From Celeribacter indicus (lineage in GTDB: Bacteria; Pseudomonadota; Alphaproteobacteria; Rhodobacterales; Rhodobacteraceae): DNA of 64,000 nucleotides. Location: NCBI RefSeq assembly GCF_000819565.1, contig NZ_CP004393.1, forward strand, positions 1,364,001 to 1,428,000, given 5' to 3'. The stretch's first letter is position 1. Each line of letters starts with the position of its first letter. The position numbers and the translations under genes are program-made. Below the pieces are notes generated by a model, which was not told the origin of the DNA, did not search any database, and saw only the letters and a list, made by a program, of their open reading frames with translations. Of the stretch, positions 55,512 through 64,000 are shown piece by piece.

Positions 55512-56816
55512 TCACCGGGCGTTCAGCCGGTCGAGCCGGGCGCGCACGGACAGGCCATGCGCCTCGAGGCTCTCGGACCGCGCAAGGCGTTCCGCCGCCG
55601 GGCCGATGGCGGCGAGCGCGGCAGGCGACATCTTCGCAAGCGTGGTGCGCTTGAGGAAATCGAGCACGGACAGGCCCGAGGAAAAGCGCGCCGACCGTGC
55701 CGTGGGCAGGACGTGGTTCGGCCCCCCGACATAGTCGCCGATCGCCTCCGGCGTCCAGTTGCCGAGGAAGATCGCGCCGGCATGGGTGATCTTTGCCGAA
55801 AGCGCCTCCGGGGCCTCGACGCAGAGTTCGAGATGTTCGGGCGCGAACCGGTCCGACAGCGTGGCCGCCTCGTGGAGATCGCGCACGGTGAGGATCACGC
55901 CGAACGCCTCCCAGCTCCGCTTTGCGATGGCGCGGCGTTCCAGCGTCTCGAGGCGGGTTTCCACCGCCCGCGCGACCGCCTCGCCGAAGGCCGCGTCGTC
56001 GGTGATCAGGATCGCCTGCGCGCTCTCGTCATGTTCGGCTTGGCTCATCAGGTCGACCGCGATCCAGTCGGGATCGTTGTGCCGGTCTGCGATCACGAGG
56101 ATTTCCGACGGGCCGGCGATCATGTCGATCCCCACCTTGCCGAAGACGCGCCGTTTGGCGGCGGCGACGAAGGCGTTGCCGGGCCCGGTGATCTTGTCCA
56201 CGGGCGCGACGGTTTCCGTCCCGTAGGCGAGCGCGGCGATGGCCTGGGCGCCGCCGATACGGTAGATTTCGTCCACTCCGGCGATGCGCGCGGCCATCAG
56301 CACGAGCGGGTTCGCCACCCCGTCGGGCGTCGGCACGGTGATCGCGAGGCGCGGCACGCCCGCGACCTTCGCCGGGATCGCGTTCATCAGCACCGAGGAC
56401 GGATAGGAGGCAAGGCCGCCCGGCACATAGAGCCCCGCCGCCGAAACCGGCGTCCAGCGCCAGCCGAGCGTCGCCCCGTCCGGATCGGTCCAGAGCGCAT
56501 CTTCCGGCATCTGGCGGACGTGATAGGCGCGGATGCGCTGGGCCGCGAGTTCGAGCGCCTCGCGTTCCTCCGCGGAAACCTGCGCGCAGAGCGCGTCGAC
56601 CTCCTCCCCGGAAAAGCGCAGCCCCTCCGGGGTGAGCGCGAGCCGGTCGAATTTTTCCGTGAGCTCGAGCACCGCCGCATCGCCGCGCGCGCGCACATCC
56701 GCGATGATCGCCGCCACCGCCTCGTCCACATCCGGGCTGTCCTCGCGCTTCATCGTCAGGAGCTGCGCGAAACGGCGTTCGAAATCGGGGTCGGTGGTGG
56801 ACAGGACATGGGGCAT
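55512..56816 (-). CDS. hisD: Histidinol dehydrogenase
   Basis: A 434-residue zinc enzyme for the last two steps of histidine synthesis. It shows AGLYVPGGLASYPSSVLMNA, the zinc/active-site region MSQAEHDESAQAILIT, and RFAPEHLELCVE with the catalytic Glu-His pair. GAAGGAGAC precedes the ATG at 56816; the in-frame extension upstream is non-coding sequence. It follows DUF2948, its usual neighbour. Confidence 0.97.
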   Translation of the reverse strand: MPHVLSTTDPDFERRFAQLLTMKREDSPDVDEAVAAIIADVRARGDAAVLELTEKFDRLALTPEGLRFSGEEVDALCAQVSAEEREALELAAQRIRAYHVRQMPEDALWTDPDGATLGWRWTPVSAAGLYVPGGLASYPSSVLMNAIPAKVAGVPRLAITVPTPDGVANPLVLMAARIAGVDEIYRIGGAQAIAALAYGTETVAPVDKITGPGNAFVAAAKRRVFGKVGIDMIAGPSEILVIADRHNDPDWIAVDLMSQAEHDESAQAILITDDAAFGEAVARAVETRLETLERRAIAKRSWEAFGVILTVRDLHEAATLSDRFAPEHLELCVEAPEALSAKITHAGAIFLGNWTPEAIGDYVGGPNHVLPTARSARFSSGLSVLDFLKRTTLAKMSPAALAAIGPAAERLARSESLEAHGLSVRARLDRLNAR

Positions 56817-56944
56817 GGCGGTCTCCTTCAGCACGGGCATACCTTGGCTTTTGCCCGCGCTCAAGCGCCGGAACATGTCTTTCGCCCGTGGGATGCGGCA
56901 GGAGCGTCCCGCGGGCGAGGGGATGCGCCGCGCCGGCCAGCCTG

Positions 56945-57427
56945 TCAGTCGAGATCGTGGGCCGGCCTGTGCCGCGACGGGGCGAGATAGGGCCGGGTGA
57001 CGTCCCGCAGCGTCACGTCGAGCGCCTCGACCTCCAGCGCGATGACGCCGTCTCCGGCGAGGGTGATCTCGATCCGGCCCATGCCGTCGTCGGTGGGCAG
57101 GAAGGCCACGGAGAGGATCGACAGCACGATGTCCTTGTCCCCGCTCGGCACATCGAGCGAGCGGGCCGCGGTCACGTCGTCGAAACAGAGCACCGCCTGG
57201 ACCCGCTCGACCGGACGGCCGCGCCGTTCCGCGGCTTCGAGGTCTTCCCAGCGGAAGCGGTTGATCAGCATCGCGAAGCGCCGCTCGCTCGCCTTGAAGG
57301 AGATCTCTCCCATCGGCACCACCGCGTCCTGGCAGAGCGCCGAGAGCACGGTCAGATCCTCCGCGTCCAGCGCCTTCAGTCGCAGCGGGCGATCCCCGCC
57401 ATCCTCGAACCGAGCATCTTCCACCAT
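56945..57427 (-). CDS. DUF2948 family protein
   Basis: A 160-residue conserved alphaproteobacterial protein (LRLKALDAEDLTVLSALCQD; RFAMLINRFRWED; ending ALDVTLRDVTRPYLAPSRHR). Function unknown. It overlaps the murA stop by one base and precedes hisD, the family's regular position. Confidence 0.94.
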   Translation of the reverse strand: MVEDARFEDGGDRPLRLKALDAEDLTVLSALCQDAVVPMGEISFKASERRFAMLINRFRWEDLEAAERRGRPVERVQAVLCFDDVTAARSLDVPSGDKDIVLSILSVAFLPTDDGMGRIEITLAGDGVIALEVEALDVTLRDVTRPYLAPSRHRPAHDLD

Positions 57428-58692
57428 CAGGCCTTGATCCTTTCGATATGTGCGCCGATGCCAGATAGTTTCTTTTCGACGAATTCATAGCCCCGGTCGA
57501 GGTGATAGACCCGGCTGACCACGGTTTCGCCCTCTGCCGCGAGCCCCGCGAGGATGAGCGACACCGAGGCGCGCAGGTCGGTCGCCATCACCGGCGCCCC
57601 CTTCAGCCGCTCGACGCCGTGCACCGTGGCGTGCCCGCCATGAACCTCGATCCGCGCGCCCATCCGCATCAGTTCGGGGGCATGCATGAAGCGGTTCTCG
57701 AAAATCGTCTCCTCGAGCACCGAAGTTCCCTCCGCAAGGCAGAGAAGCGCCATCATCTGTGCCTGGAGATCGGTCGGAAATCCGGGGAAGGGTTCGGTCG
57801 TCACGTCGACTGCGCGCACCCGGTCGCCCGTGCGCCGCACCGTCAGGCCCCGGTCGCTTTCCGTGACCTCGATCCCGGCCTCCGCGAGCTTTCCGACGAA
57901 GCTCTCGACCAGGCCGATCTTGCCGCCGAGGCAGGTCACCTCGCCGCCGCAGATCGCCGGGGCAAGCATGAAGGTGCCGAGCTCGATGCGATCAGTCACG
58001 ACGGGGTGGGTCGCGCCGTGCAGCCGGTCGACGCCCTGGATCTCGATCCGCGGCGTGCCCTCGCCCTCGATCTGTGCGCCCATCTTCCTCAGGCAGGCGA
58101 CGAGATCGACGATTTCCGGCTCGCGCGCGGCGTTCTCGAGCACCGATGTGCCCTTGGCGAGGCTCGCCGCCATGACGAAATTCTCCGTCGCCCCCACCGA
58201 GGGAAAGCGCATCCGATGCACCGCGCCCCTCAGCCCGCCCGGCGCCTTCGCGTGAAGATAGCCGTCCCGGAGGTCGATCTGCGCCCCGAGCGCCTCCAGC
58301 GCCGTGGTGTGCAGGTCCATCGGCCGCGCGCCGATGGCGCAGCCGCCCGGAAGCGACACCACGGCATGGCCGAGCCGTGCGAGAAGCGGTCCGAGCACGA
58401 GGTTGGAGGCGCGCATCTTGCGCACGATGTCGTAATCCGCGACGGGGGTGATCTCCCCGTGGCAGGACATCGCCTGCACCTTGCCGTCCTGAAGCGCGGT
58501 GACCTCGGCCCCGAGCGAGGCGAGAAGGGCCGTCATCGTCTTGATGTCCGACAGGCGCGGCGCATTGGTCAGCGTCAGCGGCTCATCCGACAGGAGCGTG
58601 GCGGGCATCAGCGTCAGACAGGCGTTCTTCGCCCCCGCGATCTCGATATCGCCACGAAGCGGCCCGTTGCCGCGCACAAGGATCGAATCCAT
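57427..58692 (-). CDS. murA: UDP-N-acetylglucosamine 1-carboxyvinyltransferase
   Basis: A 421-residue MurA with the phosphoenolpyruvate-reacting Cys in [15 protein letters not shown] and the two EPSP-synthase-like halves ([39 protein letters not shown]). It catalyses the first committed step of peptidoglycan synthesis and is the target of fosfomycin. Confidence 0.98.
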   Translation of the reverse strand: MDSILVRGNGPLRGDIEIAGAKNACLTLMPATLLSDEPLTLTNAPRLSDIKTMTALLASLGAEVTALQDGKVQAMSCHGEITPVADYDIVRKMRASNLVLGPLLARLGHAVVSLPGGCAIGARPMDLHTTALEALGAQIDLRDGYLHAKAPGGLRGAVHRMRFPSVGATENFVMAASLAKGTSVLENAAREPEIVDLVACLRKMGAQIEGEGTPRIEIQGVDRLHGATHPVVTDRIELGTFMLAPAICGGEVTCLGGKIGLVESFVGKLAEAGIEVTESDRGLTVRRTGDRVRAVDVTTEPFPGFPTDLQAQMMALLCLAEGTSVLEETIFENRFMHAPELMRMGARIEVHGGHATVHGVERLKGAPVMATDLRASVSLILAGLAAEGETVVSRVYHLDRGYEFVEKKLSGIGAHIERIKA

Positions 58693-58701
58693 CCGCTTGC
58701 C

Positions 58702-58860
58702 TCACTCGTCCTCTTTCCCGCTCTCCCCGGCCGCCTGGCGGGCACGCGCCTGCGCCTTGCGGCGTTGCAGGTTCGCCTTCAGCGCCGCCTTGAGCCGCGC
58801 CTCGCGTCCGCCTGCCGCCGCCTTCGCCGCCTTGCGGGAGGGATCGGGTTTCTTGTCCAT
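58702..58860 (-). CDS. Small Lys/Arg/Ala-rich protein upstream of murA, 52 aa
   Basis: A 52-residue basic peptide (MDKKPDPSRKAAKAAAGGRE at the start, then LKANLQRRKAQARARQAAGE), with GGGAG two bases before the ATG. It ends nine bases before murA. Small proteins of this character are found before murA in related bacteria (from memory). Function unknown. Confidence 0.75.
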   Translation of the reverse strand: MDKKPDPSRKAAKAAAGGREARLKAALKANLQRRKAQARARQAAGESGKEDE

Positions 58861-59013
58861 GGCTCCCATGTAGCCAAAGCGCCCGGTTCCGTCCAGCCTC
58901 CGCAGGGCTTTCGCCGCGGCCCGCGCAGGCCCCCGCCCGCCCCGCTCCGGCGGCCTCGCTCCCGGCCCTGCCGGAAAGTTCCGGACGGGACGAGATTTTT
59001 CTCAAAAAGGCGC

Positions 59014-59042
59014 TTGCACCATGCGGCGATCACGTCTAATTA
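59014..59042 (+). promoter_or_regulatory. Probable tRNA-Thr promoter
   Basis: TTGCAC (59014-59019) and TAATTA (59037-59042) are separated by exactly 17 bases. It lies 40 bases before the broken tRNA-Thr copy, at the usual distance for the native gene, and may now drive the intact copy further on. Confidence 0.65.
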
Positions 59043-59081
59043 GCCGCCCACGGCGACGGTGATCGAGATCACCCGCAGGGC

Positions 59082-59121
<40 letters not shown>

Positions 59122-59180
59122 GGAGCTCTGAGCGGCGAAGGCGCTGAAACTAAAGGGTTCCTCCAGAGCCCGCTTGCATT

Positions 59181-59362
<182 letters not shown>

Positions 59363-59409
59363 TGCTGGAATCATCCCCATCCCAACCAGCCATTCCCGGT
59401 GGAGGCACC

Positions 59410-60162
59410 CTATCTCCTCTCCAAGTCATGGCCGACGATGGATCGCAAGAGTTCATACACTTCGACACGACTGGAACTCGCAGATGCAGAGCGAAGCAGC
59501 TTGTCAAAATTTACCAGCAAGGCGGAGTTCCTGCGGGGATTCAGCAGCAGACAATCAGACCACACGTCCAGCTCGCCTTCGATGGACGAGGCATACTTCA
59601 GGACCCAGTACATCAGGACCTGCCGGAAGTCGCCCGAAACAAAGTTCCGGTCCGTATGTTTCACCTCGATCAGAATGCTTCCTAGGGAGAAATCCGCCGC
59701 CCCGGTTGCGATCCACCCCATCCCCGGGATCGCCGGGCTGGCCTCCAGCTTGAATTTGGGGTGCTGCTCCTGCACACCCCGCAGCATCACGACAAGGTTT
59801 TGAGCCGAGTGCTCTGCAACCTGCTTGTCACATTCAGCTATAGCCGCCGGCACCTTGGCATCATAGTGCCTGCCCTGCCGCTTCGCTGCGACCCGCAAAC
59901 AGTCGTCCCAATCAGGTTCCGGCTTCCCGGAAAGGAGGCGCTCCGCACGGACGATGGCCAATTCAAACAGCATCGCCTTCTGAAGGGCGCTCTGCGCGAC
60001 CAGCTCGTCAGGAACAGCAGCTAAGCCTTCAAATGTGAAAGCTCTCCGGTTGAGGGATGCCACGAGCCCGCCGCTCAGGCGTGGGAACAGCACATCCAGA
60101 ACCCCAGGGATGTCCCGCGCAACGGTTCGTGGGTCCCGAAAAGGGAGCCGCCTAAGCGCCAT
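59410..60162 (-). CDS. PD-(D/E)XK nuclease-like protein, partner of the reverse transcriptase
   Basis: A 250-residue protein. Residues 150-190 carry a PD-(D/E)XK-type nuclease core: D157 in GAADFSLG, then E166-V-K168 in ILIEVKHT, and a following helix with Gln (DFRQVLMYW). The rest is helical with no recognised domain. Its ATG overlaps the end of the reverse-transcriptase gene by 11 bases, so the two proteins are made together and probably act together. No close family is recognised. The pairing with an RT suggests an effector of an anti-phage system; this is inference. Confidence 0.75.
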   Translation of the reverse strand: MALRRLPFRDPRTVARDIPGVLDVLFPRLSGGLVASLNRRAFTFEGLAAVPDELVAQSALQKAMLFELAIVRAERLLSGKPEPDWDDCLRVAAKRQGRHYDAKVPAAIAECDKQVAEHSAQNLVVMLRGVQEQHPKFKLEASPAIPGMGWIATGAADFSLGSILIEVKHTDRNFVSGDFRQVLMYWVLKYASSIEGELDVWSDCLLLNPRRNSALLVNFDKLLRSASASSSRVEVYELLRSIVGHDLERR

Positions 60163-61780
60163 TTTCTGACCACTTCACAAAACAGCCTGCGAACGTAGGC
60201 CCGTTGTTAGGTTCAAAGCCAAGACGCCATGCTTGTCCGAGCGAACGGCGAAGCTGATACCTTGTCTTCTCACCTTCCTCACCGAAATCTCCCGCCGCCA
60301 ACCAAAACATGCGCTGTTCATCTGGGCTCAGGTTCTGCCACTGGTTTCTCAGGCGGTTAAAGCTCGCCCTGTCGGGCCATTGGCGCCAGCAATCAATGCA
60401 AGCGCGCTTTACAGCAGGAGAAGAACTGTTGTCGAATACGCGCCGGACATATGCCCCCCTCGCATCTGTTCGTGCAAAGCGTATCGCGCGCAGATAGTGC
60501 AAGTTGTTCGCCTCTGGCATCAGGAGGTGCGGTGCTGACTGCGGCACTTGGTCAAGAAGATCGTCAATCTGCTTGAACACGGCTGCAAAATCAGCGTTCG
60601 CTCGAACCGAGTAGACACCACGCATTATCTTGGACCACGAGGCCCGGAATGAATCCAAGTTCTTTGGATCCAGCAGTGTGGCACACAATTGAGCAGCGAC
60701 CTTTGGCTCTTGGAACTTCAAGGCGCGACCGATCTGCGCAAGAACGAAACTGTCAGGCTGCGACTTCTCCTTTTCAAGGTCGAGCAGGAACTGGACATCT
60801 ATGTCATCAAATGACTTCTTTAACTGTTCATACTCCGTGTTAGCCGCATCCGAGTAAGGATCGAAGTGCAAATCAAGTTCGCGCAGGGCAACGCTCGCGT
60901 CCTCACCATCCCCCAACTGTGCAGCCACATAGTCCGAGTAGTGCTTGGCACTCAAAATGGTCGTCTTGGTTCTATTCAGCGAAAGTCCATAGTCAGCAAG
61001 CGCGTGGGACAGGACCGAAAGCGCCTTGTATGCATCGTGCTGGGAACTGCATATCAAAGTGAAGTCGTCAACGTAACGATGCCATACGATGCCAGCGTCT
61101 GAAAGCGACCTGTCAATTGGCGTCATCATCACTTCTGCCAAGATACGCGCGCATTGGCCGCCGACAGGAAGTCCGAAGGACCGGCCAGCCGCAAGTTTGC
61201 TTAGGATGCGGTCAACCTGCACCGCAACCGTCGAGTTTGCAGCGCCTAGATCGCGGATGACATTCTCAAGCCGGTGATGGTAGATGTGTTCATAGAAGCT
61301 CGAAATGTCTGTCTGCACTACAACAGTGCCAGCCGCTTTCAGTGCTTCCTCCGCAAGCGTGGCCTCTTTGTAGGTTCGCCAAGACCTTGTTCTGTCGAAG
61401 TAGGAGAGAGCTTCTCCACCCAGCCTGTAGGAGTGTGCCCTCGGACTGCGGTTCGGCTCGTTTGCCTCAGCAATAGCAATGCCGAGTCCATTCAAATAAA
61501 GATTCCAAAAAGGGTGAATTCTTGTGGTTATCCTAAATCCATGGGAACCCGAGGGAGTCAGCAAGCGCTCAGATCCAATCGTCAGCTCATTCACATAAGC
61601 AGCCGCATTTTTCTGATTTTTCGCATTTATTGCTTCAAACAGACTAAAGCAAATAACTGAGAAATCTTCGGCCCGATCTCGAATGAAGGCGGCGTCAATA
61701 TCGTAAGGTAAGGTATCGTTCTCGCCGCTCTGCCCTATTTCCAGTGCGGCTCGTCTAAAGTGATCTTGGGAAACGTGCAA
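60152..61780 (-). CDS. Reverse transcriptase of the defence-associated (Abi/UG-like) type
   Basis: A 542-residue protein. The RT core is at about residues 85-280: motif A VVVQTDISSFYEHIYHH (D158), GLPVGGQCARILAE (203-216), and the catalytic YVDD (236-239) followed by LNRTKTTIL. There is no maturase, integrase or endonuclease domain as in group II intron proteins. The C-terminal 250 residues are helical, as in Abi-type and DRT reverse transcriptases. Its nearest relatives by eye are the unknown-group RTs of defence islands. It is followed by an overlapping nuclease-like gene and preceded by a 536-base non-coding region. Confidence 0.85.
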   Translation of the reverse strand: MHVSQDHFRRAALEIGQSGENDTLPYDIDAAFIRDRAEDFSVICFSLFEAINAKNQKNAAAYVNELTIGSERLLTPSGSHGFRITTRIHPFWNLYLNGLGIAIAEANEPNRSPRAHSYRLGGEALSYFDRTRSWRTYKEATLAEEALKAAGTVVVQTDISSFYEHIYHHRLENVIRDLGAANSTVAVQVDRILSKLAAGRSFGLPVGGQCARILAEVMMTPIDRSLSDAGIVWHRYVDDFTLICSSQHDAYKALSVLSHALADYGLSLNRTKTTILSAKHYSDYVAAQLGDGEDASVALRELDLHFDPYSDAANTEYEQLKKSFDDIDVQFLLDLEKEKSQPDSFVLAQIGRALKFQEPKVAAQLCATLLDPKNLDSFRASWSKIMRGVYSVRANADFAAVFKQIDDLLDQVPQSAPHLLMPEANNLHYLRAIRFARTDARGAYVRRVFDNSSSPAVKRACIDCWRQWPDRASFNRLRNQWQNLSPDEQRMFWLAAGDFGEEGEKTRYQLRRSLGQAWRLGFEPNNGPTFAGCFVKWSENGA

Positions 61781-62316
61781 AGCATTGCCCTCATTGCTGC
61801 ATCAGAACTTGCAGCCTACGCAGCAGCGTGTTCTTTCCGCAATCATTGCAAGAGTATAGGGAGAAAGTCTAGAGTGACGGCCTGCGCGAAGCCGCGATCT
61901 TGACCGCCGGGCTGCCTGTGACCTCCCCACAATATTTCATACCCCGAAAGGGCTTTTCGAGTGTCCCAAAGGGGGGCCCAAGGAAACTGGGCTCACGATC
62001 AGATCAGGAATGCCCCCCGTTTCCGGTCGATTTCGGGGTAGCCTCCTATCCCATTTGCTCAAGACACTGGCGTAGAGTAGGGTTCGCCTAGGGCTGACGA
62101 AAGCGTTGGTCCTGGGGCGTCGTAACCCCGCCGCAAGCGGCTGGTGCTGGCCGCAACAAGCACCTCCTCAGCCTATGGCCGGGGAGGCTGCGACGTATGT
62201 CCAGGGCTCCGGCCTAAAGGTCGTGGCGGTCGTCTTGCGGCGGCTTACGAACTCCCCGGTCACCAGAGCAATGCTTTGGTGACCATTTCGGGTCAATATC
62301 TCTGGGGAGTAATCAA
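61781..62316. ncRNA. Structured non-coding region upstream of the RT gene (candidate ncRNA/promoter)
   Basis: A 536-base gap without a supported gene, rich in inverted repeats. The clearest is GGTCACCAGAGC/GCTTTGGTGACC (62258-62284), a 12-pair stem with an AAT loop and a following T-containing stretch. Others lie at about 62125-62200. Defence RTs of some classes use an RNA encoded directly beside the RT gene as template, so an RNA here is plausible. The region also has to hold the promoters of both divergent flanking genes. No RNA family is recognised. Confidence 0.35.
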
Positions 62317-62880
62317 ATGGTCATCATCACTAATATTCTTGCGGCTCTTACGATTGCCGCGTTCGTCGGGCTGTTCTTCAAACGCATTCGGAAGCGAGCT
62401 GCGCTTGTGCTCGCGGTTTCGTTCGTGGCTGGCGCAGTCGCTCAGGGTATCGAGACCGCCAGATTGGACAAAGAAGCACAGGCGGCAGGCTTCATGGACC
62501 ACAAAGATTTCTTAGCAGCCGAAGATGCCGATGTGGAATCGCCCGAGGAATGGCAGACAGTGCGGTCCGAGCGGGACGCGGAGGAACATAGTCGTGCTGA
62601 ACAGGCGCGCTTGGCGGAAGAATGTAGCGACCGTCATTCGGCGGAAGCCTTCGTGATGTCACAACGCCCCGTCAAGGCGGCCCTGCGGGCTCCCGCGACG
62701 GCAGATTTTCCAAGCATCAACACGGTTACGGTCACGCGGGCAGAGGGCTGCCGCTACGTCGTCAACGGCTATGTCGACGCCCAGAACGGCTTCGGCGCTC
62801 AAATCAGGACCAGCTACCGGGCGGTTATGCAGCGCGATCCTGACAACGGTTCTTGGAGCGTCGTCGAACTCGACATGTAG
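62317..62880 (+). CDS. Hypothetical membrane protein, 187 aa
   Basis: A 187-residue protein with two hydrophobic N-terminal segments (ILAALTIAAFVGLFF, residues 7-21, and ALVLAVSFVAGAVAQ, 29-43), a charged helical middle (RSERDAEEHSRAEQARLAEE) and a C-terminal domain with predicted beta strands (VTRAEGCRYVVNGYVDAQN). GGGGAG precedes the ATG. Small phage and island proteins of this layout are common; no family is recognised. Confidence 0.7.
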   Translation: MVIITNILAALTIAAFVGLFFKRIRKRAALVLAVSFVAGAVAQGIETARLDKEAQAAGFMDHKDFLAAEDADVESPEEWQTVRSERDAEEHSRAEQARLAEECSDRHSAEAFVMSQRPVKAALRAPATADFPSINTVTVTRAEGCRYVVNGYVDAQNGFGAQIRTSYRAVMQRDPDNGSWSVVELDM

Positions 62881-62885
62881 TGCTC

Positions 62886-63266
62886 CTAGTGCAAGACCGG
62901 CTCGCGCAGGCGCAGCCAGCCTAGGTCGGTCGTGGCGCAGAACCAGCCGAAGGCCCGGACCACCTTGTGGTCGTGCTGGCGGATCAGGTGCGGCGTGGCC
63001 GCGTCGGGATCGCGCACGGCATCGACCCAGACGGCGCGGCGGTCGCATCCGACCTGCCGGGACAGCATCCCGACCAAGCCCCCGAGGGTGCCGCGCGGCA
63101 CACCGTAGAGGCGCGCGAAGCGCTCCACATCCGAGGGTGTGGGCCAGCCGTCAGGGTTGGCCTCCTCCGCCCGGGAGACAAGCGCCGCGTGGGCCTGCCG
63201 GAGGCGGCGCGGGAACAGCGCCGGGTAGGCGTCTGCGATCCGCTGCGACCAGACCAGATCCATCAC
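62886..63266 (-). CDS. Hypothetical protein, 126 aa
   Basis: A 126-residue soluble protein (SQRIADAYPALFPRRLRQAH near the start; PSDVERFARLYGVPRGTLGG; ending DLGWLRLREPVLH). No family is recognised. The start overlaps the stop of the next upstream gene on the minus strand by four bases, so they form an operon. Confidence 0.65.
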   Translation of the reverse strand: MMDLVWSQRIADAYPALFPRRLRQAHAALVSRAEEANPDGWPTPSDVERFARLYGVPRGTLGGLVGMLSRQVGCDRRAVWVDAVRDPDAATPHLIRQHDHKVVRAFGWFCATTDLGWLRLREPVLH

Positions 63267-64000
63267 ACCCCCTCCACCGGCTCGCGCGCGTTCTTCGCAA
63301 TGTCACGCTCGGCCAGAGCCTGCGAAATGCGCGCCGTGGCGTTGCGGCGGCCCGATGCGAACTCGCGGTCGGCATTCAGGGCGCGCTGCTGCGCCTGCTT
63401 CACCGAGGCAATGGCCGCACGGGCCTGCCGCACATCGTCACCGATCAGACGCTCGGCCAGCTCCCCGGGCGAGACGGCGCGGCCCTTGTGCGGCATCCGG
63501 TCAAGGAGCGCGGCCACGGCAGCGCCAAGCACCCGGTCTTCGGTCGCCACGGCCAGCACTGCCGCCGTCTTCAGCTCCGCCGGGCCAGCGCCAGAGAGCT
63601 GCGCCATGTGGTTCGTGCGCTTGTCGCTGCCGATCCCGGCGCGGGCAAGGGCGACCACGGGCGAGGTCCACAGCGCCTCCGAAGCAGAGAGGCCCGAGGC
63701 CAGCGCGTCGAGCTGACGCAGGATCGCCCAGCGGTCATCGTCGGACAGCTTGCGCACGTCATTGCGTGCCTTCACGCCCATCTTGCGTCCGGCGTTCTCG
63801 GCATCGAGCTTGTCGAACCCTGCGCGGCGGGCGCTGTCGGCGGCGTCCTGTACCTGCTTCTGGATCGCGGCTTCCAGCCGGTCGATCAGGGCGCGGTGCT
63901 TCTCCTCAAGGCGGGTCGCGGTTGCGACGGCCTCGGCCAGCTCGGGCAGGCCAAAGAGGGTGCCTGCCGGCGGCAGGGTCGGAGGATTGTCGTCTCGGGA
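63263..64000 (-). CDS. Hypothetical protein, 5' end outside the window
   Basis: The frame is open to the right edge; 245 residues are visible. It is helix-rich with heptad-like Ala, Arg and Glu patterns (LEEKHRALIDRLEAAIQKQV; RKLSDDDRWAILRQLDALAS; RQARAAIASVKQAQQRALNA). An in-frame ATG at 63781 is an internal Met, because the upstream codons continue in the same style. No family is recognised. It is coupled to the following 126-residue gene. Confidence 0.7.
   Translation of the reverse strand, partial: SRDDNPPTLPPAGTLFGLPELAEAVATATRLEEKHRALIDRLEAAIQKQVQDAADSARRAGFDKLDAENAGRKMGVKARNDVRKLSDDDRWAILRQLDALASGLSASEALWTSPVVALARAGIGSDKRTNHMAQLSGAGPAELKTAAVLAVATEDRVLGAAVAALLDRMPHKGRAVSPGELAERLIGDDVRQARAAIASVKQAQQRALNADREFASGRRNATARISQALAERDIAKNAREPVEGV

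Noticed and set aside
56817..57488. Upstream extension of the hisD frame to 658 codons
   Set aside because: The 434-residue HisD is complete from 56816 with a good ribosome-binding site; the extension reads out of frame through DUF2948.
54235..58873. Long plus-strand frames across the murA–hisD region
   Set aside because: These mirror the minus-strand core genes and have the His/Arg/Gly-rich look of antisense frames.
60152..61780. Retron or group II intron RT
   Set aside because: No maturase/HNH part, no intron-like flanks, and no typical retron msr-msd signature was recognised; the size and helical C-terminus suit Abi/DRT-type RTs better.
61900..62091. A 63-codon frame upstream of the RT gene
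   Set aside because: No ribosome-binding site and no recognisable product; the segment is better treated as structured non-coding DNA.

Overview
The window looks like chromosomal DNA of a Rhodobacterales (Roseobacter-type) alphaproteobacterium. The evidence is the order murA–DUF2948–hisD–DUF4272–UPF0262–LMW phosphatase and infA–maf–rng–yacG–tRNA-Phe, three solute-transport operons of TRAP or MalFGK type, Shine-Dalgarno-rich starts, and high GC content throughout. The only housekeeping block is 49.7–59.3 kb. Everything else is accessory: catabolic operons, a stress-type sigma-factor cluster and two mobile regions.

Layout. (1) 0–11.8 kb is a sugar or polyol catabolic locus. It has the end of an RbsA/RbsC-type ABC transporter, a VOC protein, a divergent MalEFGK-type ABC transporter with a Tat-exported binding protein, a 2-hydroxyacid dehydrogenase, an LsrK-like FGGY kinase, a class II aldolase and a SorC-family regulator. 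(2) 12.1–19.3 kb holds an IclR regulator, an FAD-linked 2-hydroxyacid dehydrogenase, a TRAP transporter and the MhpF/MhpE pair, which splits 4-hydroxy-2-oxovalerate to pyruvate and acetyl-CoA. (3) 19.4–26.3 kb is a mobile-element-like block of small orphan genes, an AAA+ ATPase, a D5-like helicase and an archaeo-eukaryotic-type primase, with iteron-like repeats. (4) 26.3–39.1 kb is a catabolic operon with a tandem-HTH LysR regulator, a hydantoinase-like amidohydrolase, an M20 carbamoylase, a DUF917 (S-methyl-thiohydantoin desulfurase family) protein, a divergent urocanate hydratase, a TRAP transporter, a class III CoA-transferase and an acyl-CoA dehydrogenase pair. I read this as a route from an imidazole-propionate or thio-imidazole compound (ergothioneine breakdown type) to glutamate. 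(5) 39.4–40.9 kb is an intact IS3-family element abutting a truncated helicase gene, without target duplication. (6) 41.5–45.6 kb is a GST, a PhnB-like protein, an ECF42-type sigma factor, its YCII/DGPF partner and two SRPBCC proteins, with two matching ECF promoters. (7) 46.0–49.3 kb is a MarR–MFS–HlyD efflux operon with a palindromic operator. (8) 49.7–58.9 kb is the core block, all on the minus strand. (9) 59.0–64 kb starts with a broken copy of tRNA-Thr followed by an intact one, then an accessory island with a reverse transcriptase plus a PD-(D/E)XK nuclease (a candidate anti-phage pair) and unrecognised genes running off the right edge.

The strongest candidates for something new are the RT–nuclease pair at 59.4–61.8 kb with a structured non-coding region upstream, the (thio)imidazole-propionate operon at 27–39 kb, and the primase–helicase–AAA module at 20–26 kb. 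All functions are inferred from reading the translated sequence; no database search was run.
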